A stretch of DNA of 64,000 bases, taken from contig JAEEVL010000020.1 of NCBI GenBank assembly GCA_016290875.1, forward strand, positions 1-64,000, written 5' to 3'. Below, piece after piece: positions 42,214 to 52,875 of this stretch. A program made the translations under genes and the position numbers. The notes below the pieces were generated by a model, which ran no database searches, had not been told where the DNA came from, and saw nothing but the letters and a program-made list of their open reading frames with translations. Positions within the stretch are counted from its first letter, which is position 1. Each line of letters opens with the position of its first letter. Source of the DNA: Ruminococcus sp. (GTDB taxonomy: Bacteria > Bacillota > Clostridia > Oscillospirales > Ruminococcaceae).

Positions 42214-43332
42214 ATGATTATTCTCGACGAATTAAGAGTTGAAATGACCGGCTACCGCAAGGAAATGACCGAGCTAGCCGATGTTCTGAATATAAAAGCT
42301 GCCAAGGAGAGAGTTGCTAAGCTTGGCGAAGAAACTGCAAAAGAGGGTTTCTGGGATGATCTTGAGAACTCCCAGGCAGTCCTCAAGGAGCAGAAATCCC
42401 TTGAGAGAAAGATCGAAAAGTTCAACAAGCTCAACGACAGTCTCGAAGACCTCATAACTCTCATCGAGCTCTCTATCGAAGAGGACGATGAAAGCTCCAT
42501 TGACGAGATAAAGGAAGAGTCCGAAGCATTCAAGAAGAAGCTCGAGGACGAAAAGCTCGCTACTCTCCTCAACGGCGAGTACGACGGCTCAAACGCTATC
42601 CTCACATTCCACGCAGGCGCAGGCGGAACAGAGGCTCAGGACTGGGCAGAAATGCTCTACCGTATGTACAACCGCTGGGCAGAGCGTCATGAGTTCAAGG
42701 TCGAACTCCTTGACTATCTCGACGGCGACGAAGCAGGTATGAAGTCCGCTTCTATCCTCATCGAGGGCGAAAACGCTTATGGCTACATGAAGTCCGAGTC
42801 AGGCGTTCACAGACTTGTCCGCGTATCTCCTTTTGATGCTCAGGGACGCCGTCACACTTCATTTGCAGCTCTCGAAGTAATGCCTGAACTTGACGACTCT
42901 ATCGAAGTAGATATCCGTCCTGAGGACATCGAAATGGAAGTTTACCGTTCAAGCGGTGCCGGCGGTCAGAAGGTAAACAAGACCAGCTCGGCTGTACGTC
43001 TTATCCATAAGCCGACAGGTATCGTAGTTTCCTGTCAGACACAGCGAAGCCAGTATCAGAACAAGGACTACGCTATGAAGATGCTCCGTTCAAAGCTCAT
43101 CGAGATCAAGGAGCGTGAACACCTCGAAAAGATCGAGGACATCAAGGGCGTTCAGAACCAGATTGCATGGGGTTCACAGATACGTTCTTATGTATTTATG
43201 CCGTATACCCTTGTAAAAGACACACGTACAGGCTTTGAAAACGGCAATATCCAGGCAGTTATGGACGGTGACATCGACGGCTTCATCAACGCTTACCTCA
43301 AGTCACTCTCACACGGAACACTTGAGAAATAA
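42214..43332 (+). CDS. prfB: Peptide chain release factor 2
   Basis: 372 residues from the ATG at 42214 with AAAGGA 9 bases upstream. Reads UAA and UGA stops. The SPF recognition motif ('VSPFDAQGRRHTSF') and the peptide-release 'GAGGQ' are present. Unlike many bacterial prfB genes the frame is continuous: around residue 25, where a CUU-UGA programmed +1 frameshift usually sits, the sequence reads 'TELADVLNIKAA' without a stop. So the usual self-regulation is missing. Confidence 0.95.
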   Translation: MIILDELRVEMTGYRKEMTELADVLNIKAAKERVAKLGEETAKEGFWDDLENSQAVLKEQKSLERKIEKFNKLNDSLEDLITLIELSIEEDDESSIDEIKEESEAFKKKLEDEKLATLLNGEYDGSNAILTFHAGAGGTEAQDWAEMLYRMYNRWAERHEFKVELLDYLDGDEAGMKSASILIEGENAYGYMKSESGVHRLVRVSPFDAQGRRHTSFAALEVMPELDDSIEVDIRPEDIEMEVYRSSGAGGQKVNKTSSAVRLIHKPTGIVVSCQTQRSQYQNKDYAMKMLRSKLIEIKEREHLEKIEDIKGVQNQIAWGSQIRSYVFMPYTLVKDTRTGFENGNIQAVMDGDIDGFINAYLKSLSHGTLEK

Positions 43333-43350
43333 GAGATAATGATAACATTA

Positions 43351-43377
43351 AAGGCGCACAGATGTGCGCCTTTTTCT
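43351..43377 (+). terminator. Terminator of prfB
   Basis: 9-10-base stem AAGGCGCAC / GTGCGCCTT followed by TTTCTT. Confidence 0.85.
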
Positions 43378-43395
43378 TATATCCGGACCAACCCG

Positions 43396-45213
43396 CTAAT
43401 TATGCAGAACACGCCATAATTCGCAGGCTGTCTCCATGTTCACACCGGCTGTCTCAGCAAGCTCCTGAGCCGAAGCCTGCAGCAGATTAGCTTTTGTCTT
43501 GTACTTCATCATTATCTTTGCAGCTTTCTTCTCGCCTATGCCTTTGACAGTGAGAAGTTCGGAACTATAAGTCTTTTTCTTGTGCTTTGAGTGCATGAAC
43601 TTCACGGAATAACGGTGGACTTCGTCCTGTATCTGCGTAACAAGGTTGAAAGCCGATTTCAGACCGTTTATCTGTATCTCACTTCCGCCCGTCGCAATAG
43701 CTCTTGTGCGGTGCTTGTTGTCCTTTACCATTCCGAACAGCGGTATGTCAAGCCCAAGCTCGCGCATCAGCGGAGCAACAGAATTTACGTGCCCCTTACC
43801 GCCGTCAAGGAGTATCAGGTCAGGAGTCCGCCTGAAATACTCATCGCCCTCCTGTTCAACTATGTGCATAAGTCTGCGTTTAAGCACCTCACGCATACTG
43901 CCGTAGTCGTTCTGAAGCTCGAGCTCTTTGACCGTAAAGCGCTTGTAGGCTTTTTTGAGAGGTCTGCCGTCCTCGAATACGACCATTCCGGCGACCATAG
44001 ACTCCGATGACAGATTGGAAATATCATATGCTTCGATGTAACGCGGCGGCTTGCTGAGTCCGAGTGACCTGCCGAGTTCTTCGAGAGCGATGACTTCCCT
44101 GCCGGTGCGGTCATTTCTCAGCGCAGCATACTCTGCGCTGTTATTTTTTGCAAGACGGAGCAGTTCGAGCTGCCTGCCCTTCTGCGGAACGTGCAGCTTA
44201 ACTTTTCGTCCGGACTGCTGTTCGAGAAGTTCTTCGATGAGGGCAGTCTCCTCCGGCAAATGGTCAACTACAACATTCTTTGGGATGTCATTGCGCCCGT
44301 GGTAATACTGTTCCATAAACTGACCTAGTATGTCCTCTTCACCGGAACGCTCCAGTTCAAATACAACCTTGTCATAGAGCCTGTCACTGCGGTACATCAG
44401 CACGGATACATATATCCCGCTGTGATCACCGGCAACACCGATAACGTCCGCCGAACCGACTCCGCTGTTTATCATCTTCTGCTTTTCGGCAGCTCTTCTG
44501 ACTGCTGAGATACGATCTCGCAGCATAGCAGCCTTCTCAAAATCAAGAGCTTCGGCAGCAGCGTTCATCTCCTGCTCCATTCGCTCAACTGAACCTGCGC
44601 TGCCGCTGCGTATGAATTCAACAGCCTGCTCAACGCTTTCAAGATAATCGCTGCGGGCTATCTTTCCGCGGCAAACTCCCATACAGGTCTTTATGTGGTA
44701 GTTCAGACAAGGTCTGCCCTTGCCTATATCCTGCGGAAACTTCTTCCTGCAGGTTGGCAGCATGAACACGCGGTTCGCCTCTTTTACAGCCTCTTTTGCA
44801 ACGAAACTGCTTGTATACGGACCGAGATAGCGGCCCGGACTTTTCGTGTTATTCTCGCTTGTTATGCGCGGATACTCCTCATCGGAGATACGTATGTAGT
44901 GATAACCTTTGTCATCTTTGAGGAGAATGTTATAGCGCGGCTTGTGTTGTTTGATAAGACTGCACTCGAGCACCAGCGCTTCGTATTCGCTGTCGGTAAC
45001 GATGAAATCATAGTCGTATACGTGCGAGACCATCGCCGCTACCTTCGGAGTATGATCAGGGTTCTCACGGAAATAGCTTGTAACGCGGTTCCTGAGGTTC
45101 TTGGCCTTGCCGATGTAGATTATAGCATTATCCTTGCTGCGCATTATATAGACTCCGGGCGACGCAGTCAGCTTGGAAGTCTTTTCCCTGAGGTAAGGAA
45201 GTCTTGGATTCAT
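43396..45213 (-). CDS. uvrC: Excinuclease ABC subunit C
   Basis: 605 residues from the ATG at 45213 with AAGGAG upstream; longer forms would run into the preceding gene. Makes both incisions in nucleotide excision repair. GIY-YIG domain with 'PGVYIMRSKDNAIIYIGKAK' (about 18-40), UVR motif region around 205-240, RNase H-like second nuclease domain ('YDISNLSSESMVAGMVVFED', 'PDLILLDGGKGHVNS'), and C-terminal helix-hairpin-helix ('LLTVKGIGEKKAAKIM'). Confidence 0.96.
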   Translation of the reverse strand: MNPRLPYLREKTSKLTASPGVYIMRSKDNAIIYIGKAKNLRNRVTSYFRENPDHTPKVAAMVSHVYDYDFIVTDSEYEALVLECSLIKQHKPRYNILLKDDKGYHYIRISDEEYPRITSENNTKSPGRYLGPYTSSFVAKEAVKEANRVFMLPTCRKKFPQDIGKGRPCLNYHIKTCMGVCRGKIARSDYLESVEQAVEFIRSGSAGSVERMEQEMNAAAEALDFEKAAMLRDRISAVRRAAEKQKMINSGVGSADVIGVAGDHSGIYVSVLMYRSDRLYDKVVFELERSGEEDILGQFMEQYYHGRNDIPKNVVVDHLPEETALIEELLEQQSGRKVKLHVPQKGRQLELLRLAKNNSAEYAALRNDRTGREVIALEELGRSLGLSKPPRYIEAYDISNLSSESMVAGMVVFEDGRPLKKAYKRFTVKELELQNDYGSMREVLKRRLMHIVEQEGDEYFRRTPDLILLDGGKGHVNSVAPLMRELGLDIPLFGMVKDNKHRTRAIATGGSEIQINGLKSAFNLVTQIQDEVHRYSVKFMHSKHKKKTYSSELLTVKGIGEKKAAKIMMKYKTKANLLQASAQELAETAGVNMETACELWRVLHN

Positions 45214-45226
45214 TTCCTTCTCCTTC

Positions 45227-45838
45227 TTACTGCTTGTCGAAATACTTCTTTCCGCCGCTTGGTCGGAAATACGTGCGTATGTAGCCATCCGTGGACAGTA
45301 TCACGAACTCATTTGTGTCCTCAAGGTAATAGACTTCATCGCCGTCCTCAGCTTCGTGCTTGAAGAGGGCATCCGGATCGTTTATGACATCGCTTGCACC
45401 TTTTTCATACTCAGCGGCAGTCTTGTAGCCGAAATCATCCTTAAACTCAGCGCCGTGCTTTTCAAAATGCTGGTTCAGGAGCTTCTGACTGCGGAAATGA
45501 TACTCCACATAGCTGCCGTCTTCCTGCATTTCCGTGAAAGTCTCGGTTGTCGGAGCAGCAGTTGTCGGCTGTGCAGACTTAGTTGACTTCTGCTTCTTCT
45601 CTTTTTTAGACTTGCCTTTTGTAGCTGCTTCGGTAGGAGCAGCTGTCTCTGTTTCGGAAACCTTCTCCGCTGCCGATTCGGTTTCTGTATGTTCTTCTGT
45701 CTGCTGGACAGTTGCAGCCGTCGTTGTCGGCTTTTTGCTCTCCGACGACGATTTCTTTCCTCCGCAGCTGACAACGCACATAAGCACAGCTGTAATGATT
45801 ATAAGCAATGACGCAGAACGCATTATCTTTCTGTTCAT
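45227..45838 (-). CDS. Lipoprotein with BECR-toxin-like C-terminal domain
   Basis: 203 residues. Lipobox 'VVSC' (Cys near 25), a Thr/Glu/Lys-rich low-complexity linker (about 30-100), then a compact domain: 'LLNQHFEKHGAEFKDDFGY', 'VYYLEDTNEFVILSTDGYIR' and 'TYFRPSGGKKYFDKQ'. This layout strongly recalls the barnase/EndoU/colicin (BECR) RNase toxin domains found at the ends of polymorphic toxins. As a lipoprotein it may instead have a structural or interbacterial role. No immunity gene is obvious beside it. Confidence 0.6.
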   Translation of the reverse strand: MNRKIMRSASLLIIITAVLMCVVSCGGKKSSSESKKPTTTAATVQQTEEHTETESAAEKVSETETAAPTEAATKGKSKKEKKQKSTKSAQPTTAAPTTETFTEMQEDGSYVEYHFRSQKLLNQHFEKHGAEFKDDFGYKTAAEYEKGASDVINDPDALFKHEAEDGDEVYYLEDTNEFVILSTDGYIRTYFRPSGGKKYFDKQ

Positions 45839-45869
45839 AATATGCCTCCATAGAAATTATTTCACTAAC

Positions 45870-45898
45870 ATTATACTATATTAAGTTCAGATTATCAA
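45870..45898 (-). promoter_or_regulatory. Promoter of the lipoprotein-uvrC pair
   Basis: Minus strand: TTGATA (45893-45898), 17 bases, TATAAT (45870-45875). uvrC follows the lipoprotein at 13 bases and is probably co-transcribed. Confidence 0.75.
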
Positions 45899-46028
45899 TA
45901 GCCGTCCGGCATAAATATGAACGAACTGTAAACTTTACTGCTTATTCAACGGCTTTACGTTGAAAATCCTCTGTTTTGTGCCCATATATAGGAGAATGCT
46001 GCGGAATTCTCAGAAATGGAGGTTAATT

Positions 46029-46394
46029 ATGGAAATATACGCAAAAGGCAAGACCATATCCACTCACAGCTTCGGCAGTCTGTTCACTCAGGGCGAACAC
46101 TTTGCCGATGTTATCCACATCATCGTTGACAGATACTACTGCGGAAAAGATCTATCACTTTGCACATTCGTACTAAGAGGCGTCACCGCTGAAAACCAGG
46201 AAACAGAACAGCTGCTCACGCAGGAAGTCACAGACACAAAGATAAGACTCACATGGCACGTCACCGAAAGCTTCACACAAAGCTCAGGCAGGCTGCTCCT
46301 TGAACTGCGTGCTTCCGAAACGATCGACGACCACAATTACATGGTTATCAAGTACCATATGCAGCCTGTCACAATAAGACCAACACTCTCCTGA
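46029..46394 (+). CDS. Hypothetical protein
   Basis: 121 residues from the ATG at 46029 with GGAGG 6 bases upstream. An in-frame ATG at 45995 is too close to its GGAG. No signal or membrane segment; beta-rich, starting MEIYAKGKTISTHSF and ending 'MVIKYHMQPVTIRPTLS'. The regular strand pattern and lack of catalytic motifs suggest a structural or binding protein, perhaps phage- or element-derived. Family not recognised. Confidence 0.55.
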   Translation: MEIYAKGKTISTHSFGSLFTQGEHFADVIHIIVDRYYCGKDLSLCTFVLRGVTAENQETEQLLTQEVTDTKIRLTWHVTESFTQSSGRLLLELRASETIDDHNYMVIKYHMQPVTIRPTLS

Positions 46395-46415
46395 CATAGC
46401 GGCTCACTACCAACA

Positions 46416-46448
46416 AGCAGGTAGTATCACCGCAGGATACTGCCTGCT
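46416..46448 (+). terminator. Terminator after the hypothetical gene
   Basis: 13-base stem AGCAGGTAGTATC / GATACTGCCTGCT (one G-T pair), loop of about 7, followed by CTTTCATTATCTTGTTTT. Confidence 0.65.
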
Positions 46449-46501
46449 CTTTCATTATCTTGTTTTAAGCTCCGGATCGCGCCCAGAACAGGCATTTTTT
46501 A

Positions 46502-46530
46502 TTGACAAAAGTTTCTTTAAGTGATATAAT
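46502..46530 (+). promoter_or_regulatory. Promoter of the HTH-cupin-synthetase gene
   Basis: Perfect TTGACA (46502-46507), 17 bases, TATAAT (46525-46530). The leader before the start codon is about 95 bases. Confidence 0.9.
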
Positions 46531-46632
46531 TAATAATACGTGAGTTCAGTACACGAAGTACCTATGTACCCAATTATAACGTGTGCTGTTTTACTGGCAT
46601 ATGGTAAATTTTCAGGAAGGAGTAATCTTACA

Positions 46633-48939
46633 ATGGACAACACACTAAACCCGGAATTTAAAATAAGAGAGGTCGCAGAACGAATTAAAGCAACACGTGA
46701 ATCAGTCGGTCTGACTCCCGAAGAAATGGCTGAGAAAATCGGCGTATCTGTATTCGAGTACAACGCTTATGAAGGCGGCGCCAAGGATTTCAGCTTCTCT
46801 TTCATATACAAATTCTCGAATGCCTGCGGCGTAGAGATCACCGACCTTATGGAGGGCGAATCTCCGCGTATCAAAAGCTTTGACATAACAAGAAAGGGCG
46901 AAGGGCTCCCGATAGCAAGACGCAAAGGCCTCAGCTATCTCCGCCTTGCTCCTAAATTCAGAAACAAGATCGCAGAACCGTTTCTCGTTACTATCCCCTA
47001 TGTTGACGAGGAGTACCGTGTTCCCCACCCTCACACCCACGAGGGACAGGAAATGGACATCGTCATCAGCGGTCAGCTCAAGGTCCGTGTGGGTGACAAT
47101 GTTGAGATACTCAACGAAGGCGATTCAATCTACTACGACAGCTCCGAACCCCACGACGAATGGGCAGTAGGCGGCAAAGAATGTAAGATATACGCTATCG
47201 TGTGCGGTGTCAATCACCCTCAGCACGCTATAAATCACCTTGATCCGGTTATACTACCCGGCGTTACCAACTTCGACCTCGCAAATGTCGAAGAGCCTGT
47301 CGCAGACAAGTTCGTTACCTGTGAGACAGATTCTGAGGGAGCTCTCAGCAAGATATGCTTCAAGAACGAGGAATCTTTCAACTTCGGATTTGACGTTGTT
47401 GACGCTCTCGCTGCAAAATGTCCCGACAAGACAGCTATGATATATGTTGCGGAAGACCTTTCCGACAGGAAGTTCACTTTCGCAGAGATAAAGAAGTATT
47501 CCAATATGACCGCCAATTATTTCCAGTCCAAGGGAATAAAGAAAGGCGACAAGGTAATGCTCGTACTCAAGAGACATTACCAGTTCTGGTTCTCGATAAT
47601 CGCTTTGCACAAGCTGGGGGCCATCGTTATCCCTGCTACAAATCAGCTCGTTCAGCACGACTTCACTTACCGTTTCAAGGCTGCTGACGTAAAGGCTATC
47701 GTTTGTACCGCAGACGGCGATGTTGCACATCAGGTTGACCTCGCTATCGACGAATGCGGCATGGACATCAATAGAATGATCGTGAACGGTCAGCGCGAAG
47801 GCTGGGCAGACTTCAACGCAGAAATGCCTGCTTTCAGCGATGTATTCGAGCGTCCCACCGATCCCGAAAAGCTCTCCTGCGGAAGCGAACCAAATCTCAT
47901 GTTCTTCACATCCGGTACTACCGGTTATCCGAAGATAGCTACACACTGCCACAAATACGCTCTCGGTCACTTCATCACAGCGCGTTACTGGCACAATGTC
48001 GATCCCAACGGCATACATTTCACTATATCAGATACCGGCTGGGGCAAGGCGCTCTGGGGCAAGCTCTACGGACAGTGGCTCAGTGAGACCTGTATCTTCG
48101 TTTACGACTTCGACCGCTTTGACGCACACAAGATACTTCCCATGTTCAAGAAGTACAACATCACAACATTCTGTGCTCCACCCACGATGTACCGCTTCTT
48201 CATCAAGGAAGACCTCGACAAGTACGACCTCAGCTCTATCAAGTACGCAACTGTTGCCGGCGAAGCTCTCAACCCTGAGGTATACAATCAGTTCCTCAAG
48301 GCTACCGGCGTAAAACTTATGGAAGGCTTCGGTCAGACAGAGACAACGCTCTCTATCGGAAACTTCGTTGGTATGACCTGCCGTCCCGGTTCAATGGGCA
48401 AGCCAAGCGTGCTCTATGATGTCGACATAGTCGATCCCGACGGAAATCCTGTCAAGACCGGTGAGACCGGCGAGATCGTTATCCGAACAGACAAGAACGT
48501 TCCCTGCGGACTCTTCCTCGGCTACTACCGTGATGAAGAAAAGACCAAAGAAGCATGGAGCGACGGAGTTTATCACACAGGTGATACCGCATGGAAGGAC
48601 GAAGACGGCTACTTCTGGTATGTCGGACGTGTTGACGATGTTATCAAGTCATCCGGCTACCGTATAGGACCGTTCGAGATCGAAAGCGTTATCATGGAGC
48701 TCCCCTATGTGCTTGAATGCGGCGTAAGCGCTGCCCCTGATCCGGTAAGAGGTCAGGTAGTAAAGGCATCTATCGTTCTCACAAAGGGAACTGTCGGTAC
48801 AGAAGAGCTCAAGAAAGAGATACAGACATACGTCAAGAAGCATACAGCACCTTACAAATACCCGAGAATAGTCGAGTTCCGTGATGAACTCCCCAAGACT
48901 ATCAGCGGAAAGATCAGAAGAGTCGCTCTTAAAGGTTAA
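46633..48939 (+). CDS. Fusion of HTH, cupin and acyl-CoA-synthetase-like domains
   Basis: 768 residues from the ATG at 46633 (AAGGAG 10 bases upstream). Residues about 10-75 are an XRE-type helix-turn-helix ('LTPEEMAEKIGVSVFEYNAY'), about 100-195 a cupin ('PHPHTHEGQEMDIVISGQLK', 'YYDSSEPHDEWAV'), and 250-768 a complete AMP-binding enzyme of the acyl-CoA synthetase superfamily: 'FFTSGTTGYPK' (P-loop), 'GFGQTET', 'YHTGDTAWKDEDGYFWYVGR' and the catalytic Lys in 'PKTISGKIRR'. It most resembles medium-chain acyl-CoA synthetases. XRE-cupin proteins are usually separate regulators sensing small acids, so the fusion may be a self-sensing enzyme. Substrate unknown. Confidence 0.85.
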   Translation: MDNTLNPEFKIREVAERIKATRESVGLTPEEMAEKIGVSVFEYNAYEGGAKDFSFSFIYKFSNACGVEITDLMEGESPRIKSFDITRKGEGLPIARRKGLSYLRLAPKFRNKIAEPFLVTIPYVDEEYRVPHPHTHEGQEMDIVISGQLKVRVGDNVEILNEGDSIYYDSSEPHDEWAVGGKECKIYAIVCGVNHPQHAINHLDPVILPGVTNFDLANVEEPVADKFVTCETDSEGALSKICFKNEESFNFGFDVVDALAAKCPDKTAMIYVAEDLSDRKFTFAEIKKYSNMTANYFQSKGIKKGDKVMLVLKRHYQFWFSIIALHKLGAIVIPATNQLVQHDFTYRFKAADVKAIVCTADGDVAHQVDLAIDECGMDINRMIVNGQREGWADFNAEMPAFSDVFERPTDPEKLSCGSEPNLMFFTSGTTGYPKIATHCHKYALGHFITARYWHNVDPNGIHFTISDTGWGKALWGKLYGQWLSETCIFVYDFDRFDAHKILPMFKKYNITTFCAPPTMYRFFIKEDLDKYDLSSIKYATVAGEALNPEVYNQFLKATGVKLMEGFGQTETTLSIGNFVGMTCRPGSMGKPSVLYDVDIVDPDGNPVKTGETGEIVIRTDKNVPCGLFLGYYRDEEKTKEAWSDGVYHTGDTAWKDEDGYFWYVGRVDDVIKSSGYRIGPFEIESVIMELPYVLECGVSAAPDPVRGQVVKASIVLTKGTVGTEELKKEIQTYVKKHTAPYKYPRIVEFRDELPKTISGKIRRVALKG

Positions 48940-48945
48940 TGACAG

Positions 48946-48977
48946 CAGCCTGAGATACTGATTCTCAGGCTGTTTTT
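48946..48977 (+). terminator. Terminator of the fusion gene
   Basis: Perfect 10-base stem CAGCCTGAGA / TCTCAGGCTG followed by TTTTT. Confidence 0.9.
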
Positions 48978-48997
48978 AACTTATTTTCAAATAGTTG

Positions 48998-49026
48998 TTG
49001 ACAAATTACTGTGCATATGGTATAAT
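48998..49026 (+). promoter_or_regulatory. Promoter of the YbjN gene
   Basis: Perfect TTGACA (48998-49003), 17 bases, TATAAT (49021-49026). Confidence 0.9.
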
Positions 49027-49062
49027 ATTGTATAGAAATACCGTTATATCGGAGGAACATTT

Positions 49063-49494
49063 ATGAATAATACAATGAAGAAGTTTATTGAGTTTCTTGA
49101 ATCGAAGAATTTCAAATGCCGTACAGCAACAGATAACGAGAATGTTGTATGGTTCCAGTTAAAGCTCCCCAAGATAGAGGCAACACCTCTCTTTTTTGTG
49201 AGCTATACCGAGTCGACAGGAGTCCTCATCATCATGGCAAGCCATATGGCTAAGCTCAACAGTGTGGGCATCGACCTTATGCGTCAGGTAAATGCATTCA
49301 ATGCTGATCCCGCTAATTTCAGCTGCAAGATGTTCATTGATCCCGAGGGTGAGATAGTTGTAAACAACAGCACCTTCATCACAGCCGAGGATCCTCAGCA
49401 GAAGATACTCGAGAATATGGATCTCACAGTTGACGCACTCTGCCGTCACTATGAGAGCGTTATCAACGTAATTAACGACAGTTCAAATTCCTGA
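49063..49494 (+). CDS. YbjN-domain protein
   Basis: 143 residues; GGAGG 6 bases upstream. The alternating strands and helix 'LMRQVNAFNADPANFSCKMF' with 'FITAEDPQQKILENMDLTVDAL' match the YbjN / type III secretion chaperone-like fold. In other bacteria YbjN proteins affect regulation by unclear means. Single-gene unit with its own strong promoter. Confidence 0.75.
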   Translation: MNNTMKKFIEFLESKNFKCRTATDNENVVWFQLKLPKIEATPLFFVSYTESTGVLIIMASHMAKLNSVGIDLMRQVNAFNADPANFSCKMFIDPEGEIVVNNSTFITAEDPQQKILENMDLTVDALCRHYESVINVINDSSNS

Positions 49495-49676
49495 GCAGCG
49501 GATAATGTCGCTTCTATTATACGATAAGTAGAATTCTTTCGTACAAATCGTAGAATTTTCTTGTCGGTTATGACGAAACAGCTCCTTTCCCCTTTAAAAA
49601 ATCCGCGTTATATGGTAAAATCATCTTAGATTAATACCGTAAAGACGTGCATTTTACCGTCGGGGAGGTGAGCATT

Positions 49677-50465
49677 TTGAAAGCCGCTGCAAAACATACC
49701 TGCAGGATAATTTCGCTGTTTCTTTCATTCGCAGCCGTATGCTGCTGTATGCTCACAGTCCGTCCGGTCAATTCTGCCGGAGAACAGAACATCTCTCTCC
49801 GCGAATACGCTGACCGCATAGCTTATCTTGTTAACTCAGCAAGGGCAGAAGCCGGCGTTGAACCTCTGCTTGTTGTCCCCTACCTCAACGAATGTGCTGA
49901 GATACGCTCTCAGGAGTGCGCTGAGGTATTCAGCCACACCCGTCCCAATGGCGACAGAGGCATATACATAGTTGACGATGAAGTTATCCTTCACAGTGCT
50001 GTTGCAGAAAACATAGCCTGCGGCAACAGTACTCCGGACGCTACATTCGCTCAGTGGAAGAATTCTTCCCCACACTGGGCAGCAATACTAAACCCAGATT
50101 ACAATTATATCGGTGTAGGCGTATATTATAATCCCGACAGCGAATATAACTGGTACTGGACTCAGCTTTTCATAAAGGCTGACGGCGCTGTTGAAAACGC
50201 ATATTCTCCGTCTGAATATACTATAGTCCCGAAGTGTTCCGGCGACCTCACAGGCGACGGACGCGTGGACTGTTTCGACTATATTATAATGAAGAGAGAA
50301 TTCGTGAACCGTTTCCGCGGACTGAATGCTCTTCAGCAGGAAAGCGCAGACGTTATGGCTGACGGCACCCTGAATATATCCGACCTTGTTATAATGCGCG
50401 GCTATATACTGGGCAAATTCAAGCACGTTCCAATGACGCTCAGCGACCTTATCAACAATAGGTGA
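49677..50465 (+). CDS. Secreted CAP/SCP-domain protein with dockerin
   Basis: 262 residues from the TTG at 49677, which has GGGGAGGTG at good spacing; no ATG fits. Signal peptide about 1-34. CAP domain about 40-180: 'LVNSARAEAGVEPL', 'FSHTRPNGDRG', 'AVAENIACGNSTPDATFAQW', 'NYIGVGVYY', with the two conserved histidines. A two-repeat dockerin follows: 'GDLTGDGRVDCFDYIIMKRE' (about 189-208) and 'DVMADGTLNISDLVIMRGYI' (about 226-247). The dockerin would dock it onto a cellulosomal cohesin. Confidence 0.88.
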   Translation: MKAAAKHTCRIISLFLSFAAVCCCMLTVRPVNSAGEQNISLREYADRIAYLVNSARAEAGVEPLLVVPYLNECAEIRSQECAEVFSHTRPNGDRGIYIVDDEVILHSAVAENIACGNSTPDATFAQWKNSSPHWAAILNPDYNYIGVGVYYNPDSEYNWYWTQLFIKADGAVENAYSPSEYTIVPKCSGDLTGDGRVDCFDYIIMKREFVNRFRGLNALQQESADVMADGTLNISDLVIMRGYILGKFKHVPMTLSDLINNR

Positions 50466-50503
50466 GTAAAGAGAAGTGGTATAAATTAAGTGTGTTCAAA
50501 GAG

Positions 50504-50542
50504 TAAGACCGGCTGGATGGCGCAGCCGGTCTTATTCATTTT
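50504..50542 (+). terminator. Terminator of the CAP-dockerin gene
   Basis: 11-base stem TAAGACCGGCT / AGCCGGTCTTA followed by TTCATTTT. Confidence 0.8.
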
Positions 50543-50638
50543 CCGAATGTATTCCAGTCAAAAGCACAGTTAATTATCCACAGAGTTTTCAACAAATAGT
50601 GCAAATTTCCAAAAATTGTGAAACCTAAAAGAAAAGTC

Positions 50639-50666
50639 TTGATTTATTATAAAAAGGTGGTAAAAT
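50639..50666 (+). promoter_or_regulatory. Promoter of groES-groEL
   Basis: TTGATT (50639-50644), 16 bases, TAAAAT (50661-50666), directly followed by the CIRCE. A shifted -10 (TATAAT 50666-50671) overlaps the operator. Confidence 0.6.
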
Positions 50667-50670
50667 ATAA

Positions 50671-50697
50671 TTAGCACTCAGAGATAAAGAGTGCTAA
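50671..50697 (+). promoter_or_regulatory. CIRCE operator (HrcA site) of groESL
   Basis: Exact TTAGCACTC-N9-GAGTGCTAA at the expected transcription start. Confidence 0.97.
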
Positions 50698-51009
<312 letters not shown>

Positions 51010-51064
51010 TAACGCGGAATTAGGAATTCCGGTTTTCAAGTCACTATTAATCATAAAGGAGTAG

Positions 51065-52693
<1,629 letters not shown>

Positions 52694-52720
52694 TTAATGC
52701 GCAATTCATAATGCTGATCA

Positions 52721-52749
52721 AAGGCGAACCTTTACGGTTCGCCTTTTTT
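52721..52749 (+). terminator. Terminator of groESL
   Basis: Perfect 10-base stem AAGGCGAACC / GGTTCGCCTT, loop TTTAC, followed by TTTT. Confidence 0.9.
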
Positions 52750-52783
52750 GTAATCTCAAAAGCATACTATCACGCAATAAAAC

Positions 52784-52821
52784 AAATCTCCCCTTACAGA
52801 ATATACTGTACGGGGAGATTT
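52784..52821. terminator. Second hairpin between groEL and the coiled-coil gene
   Basis: Long stem AAATCTCCCC / GGGGAGATTT with an inner TACAG/CTGTA. T-rich on the minus side (TTTGTTTTATT), so it may back up the minus-strand terminator. Confidence 0.6.
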
Positions 52822-52836
52822 TAACAATTCAGATAA

Positions 52837-52869
52837 ACAAAAGCCCCTCTGCTCACAAGAACAGAGGGG
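52837..52869 (-). terminator. Terminator of the rsmD-coaD-coiled-coil operon
   Basis: Minus strand: stem CCCCTCTG / CAGAGGGG (52844-52869) followed by CTTTTGTTT. Confidence 0.75.
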
Positions 52870-52875
52870 GTATTA

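Noticed and set aside
47254..48018. 254-residue open frame on the minus strand
   Set aside because: Lies entirely opposite the acyl-CoA-synthetase domain; shadow frame.
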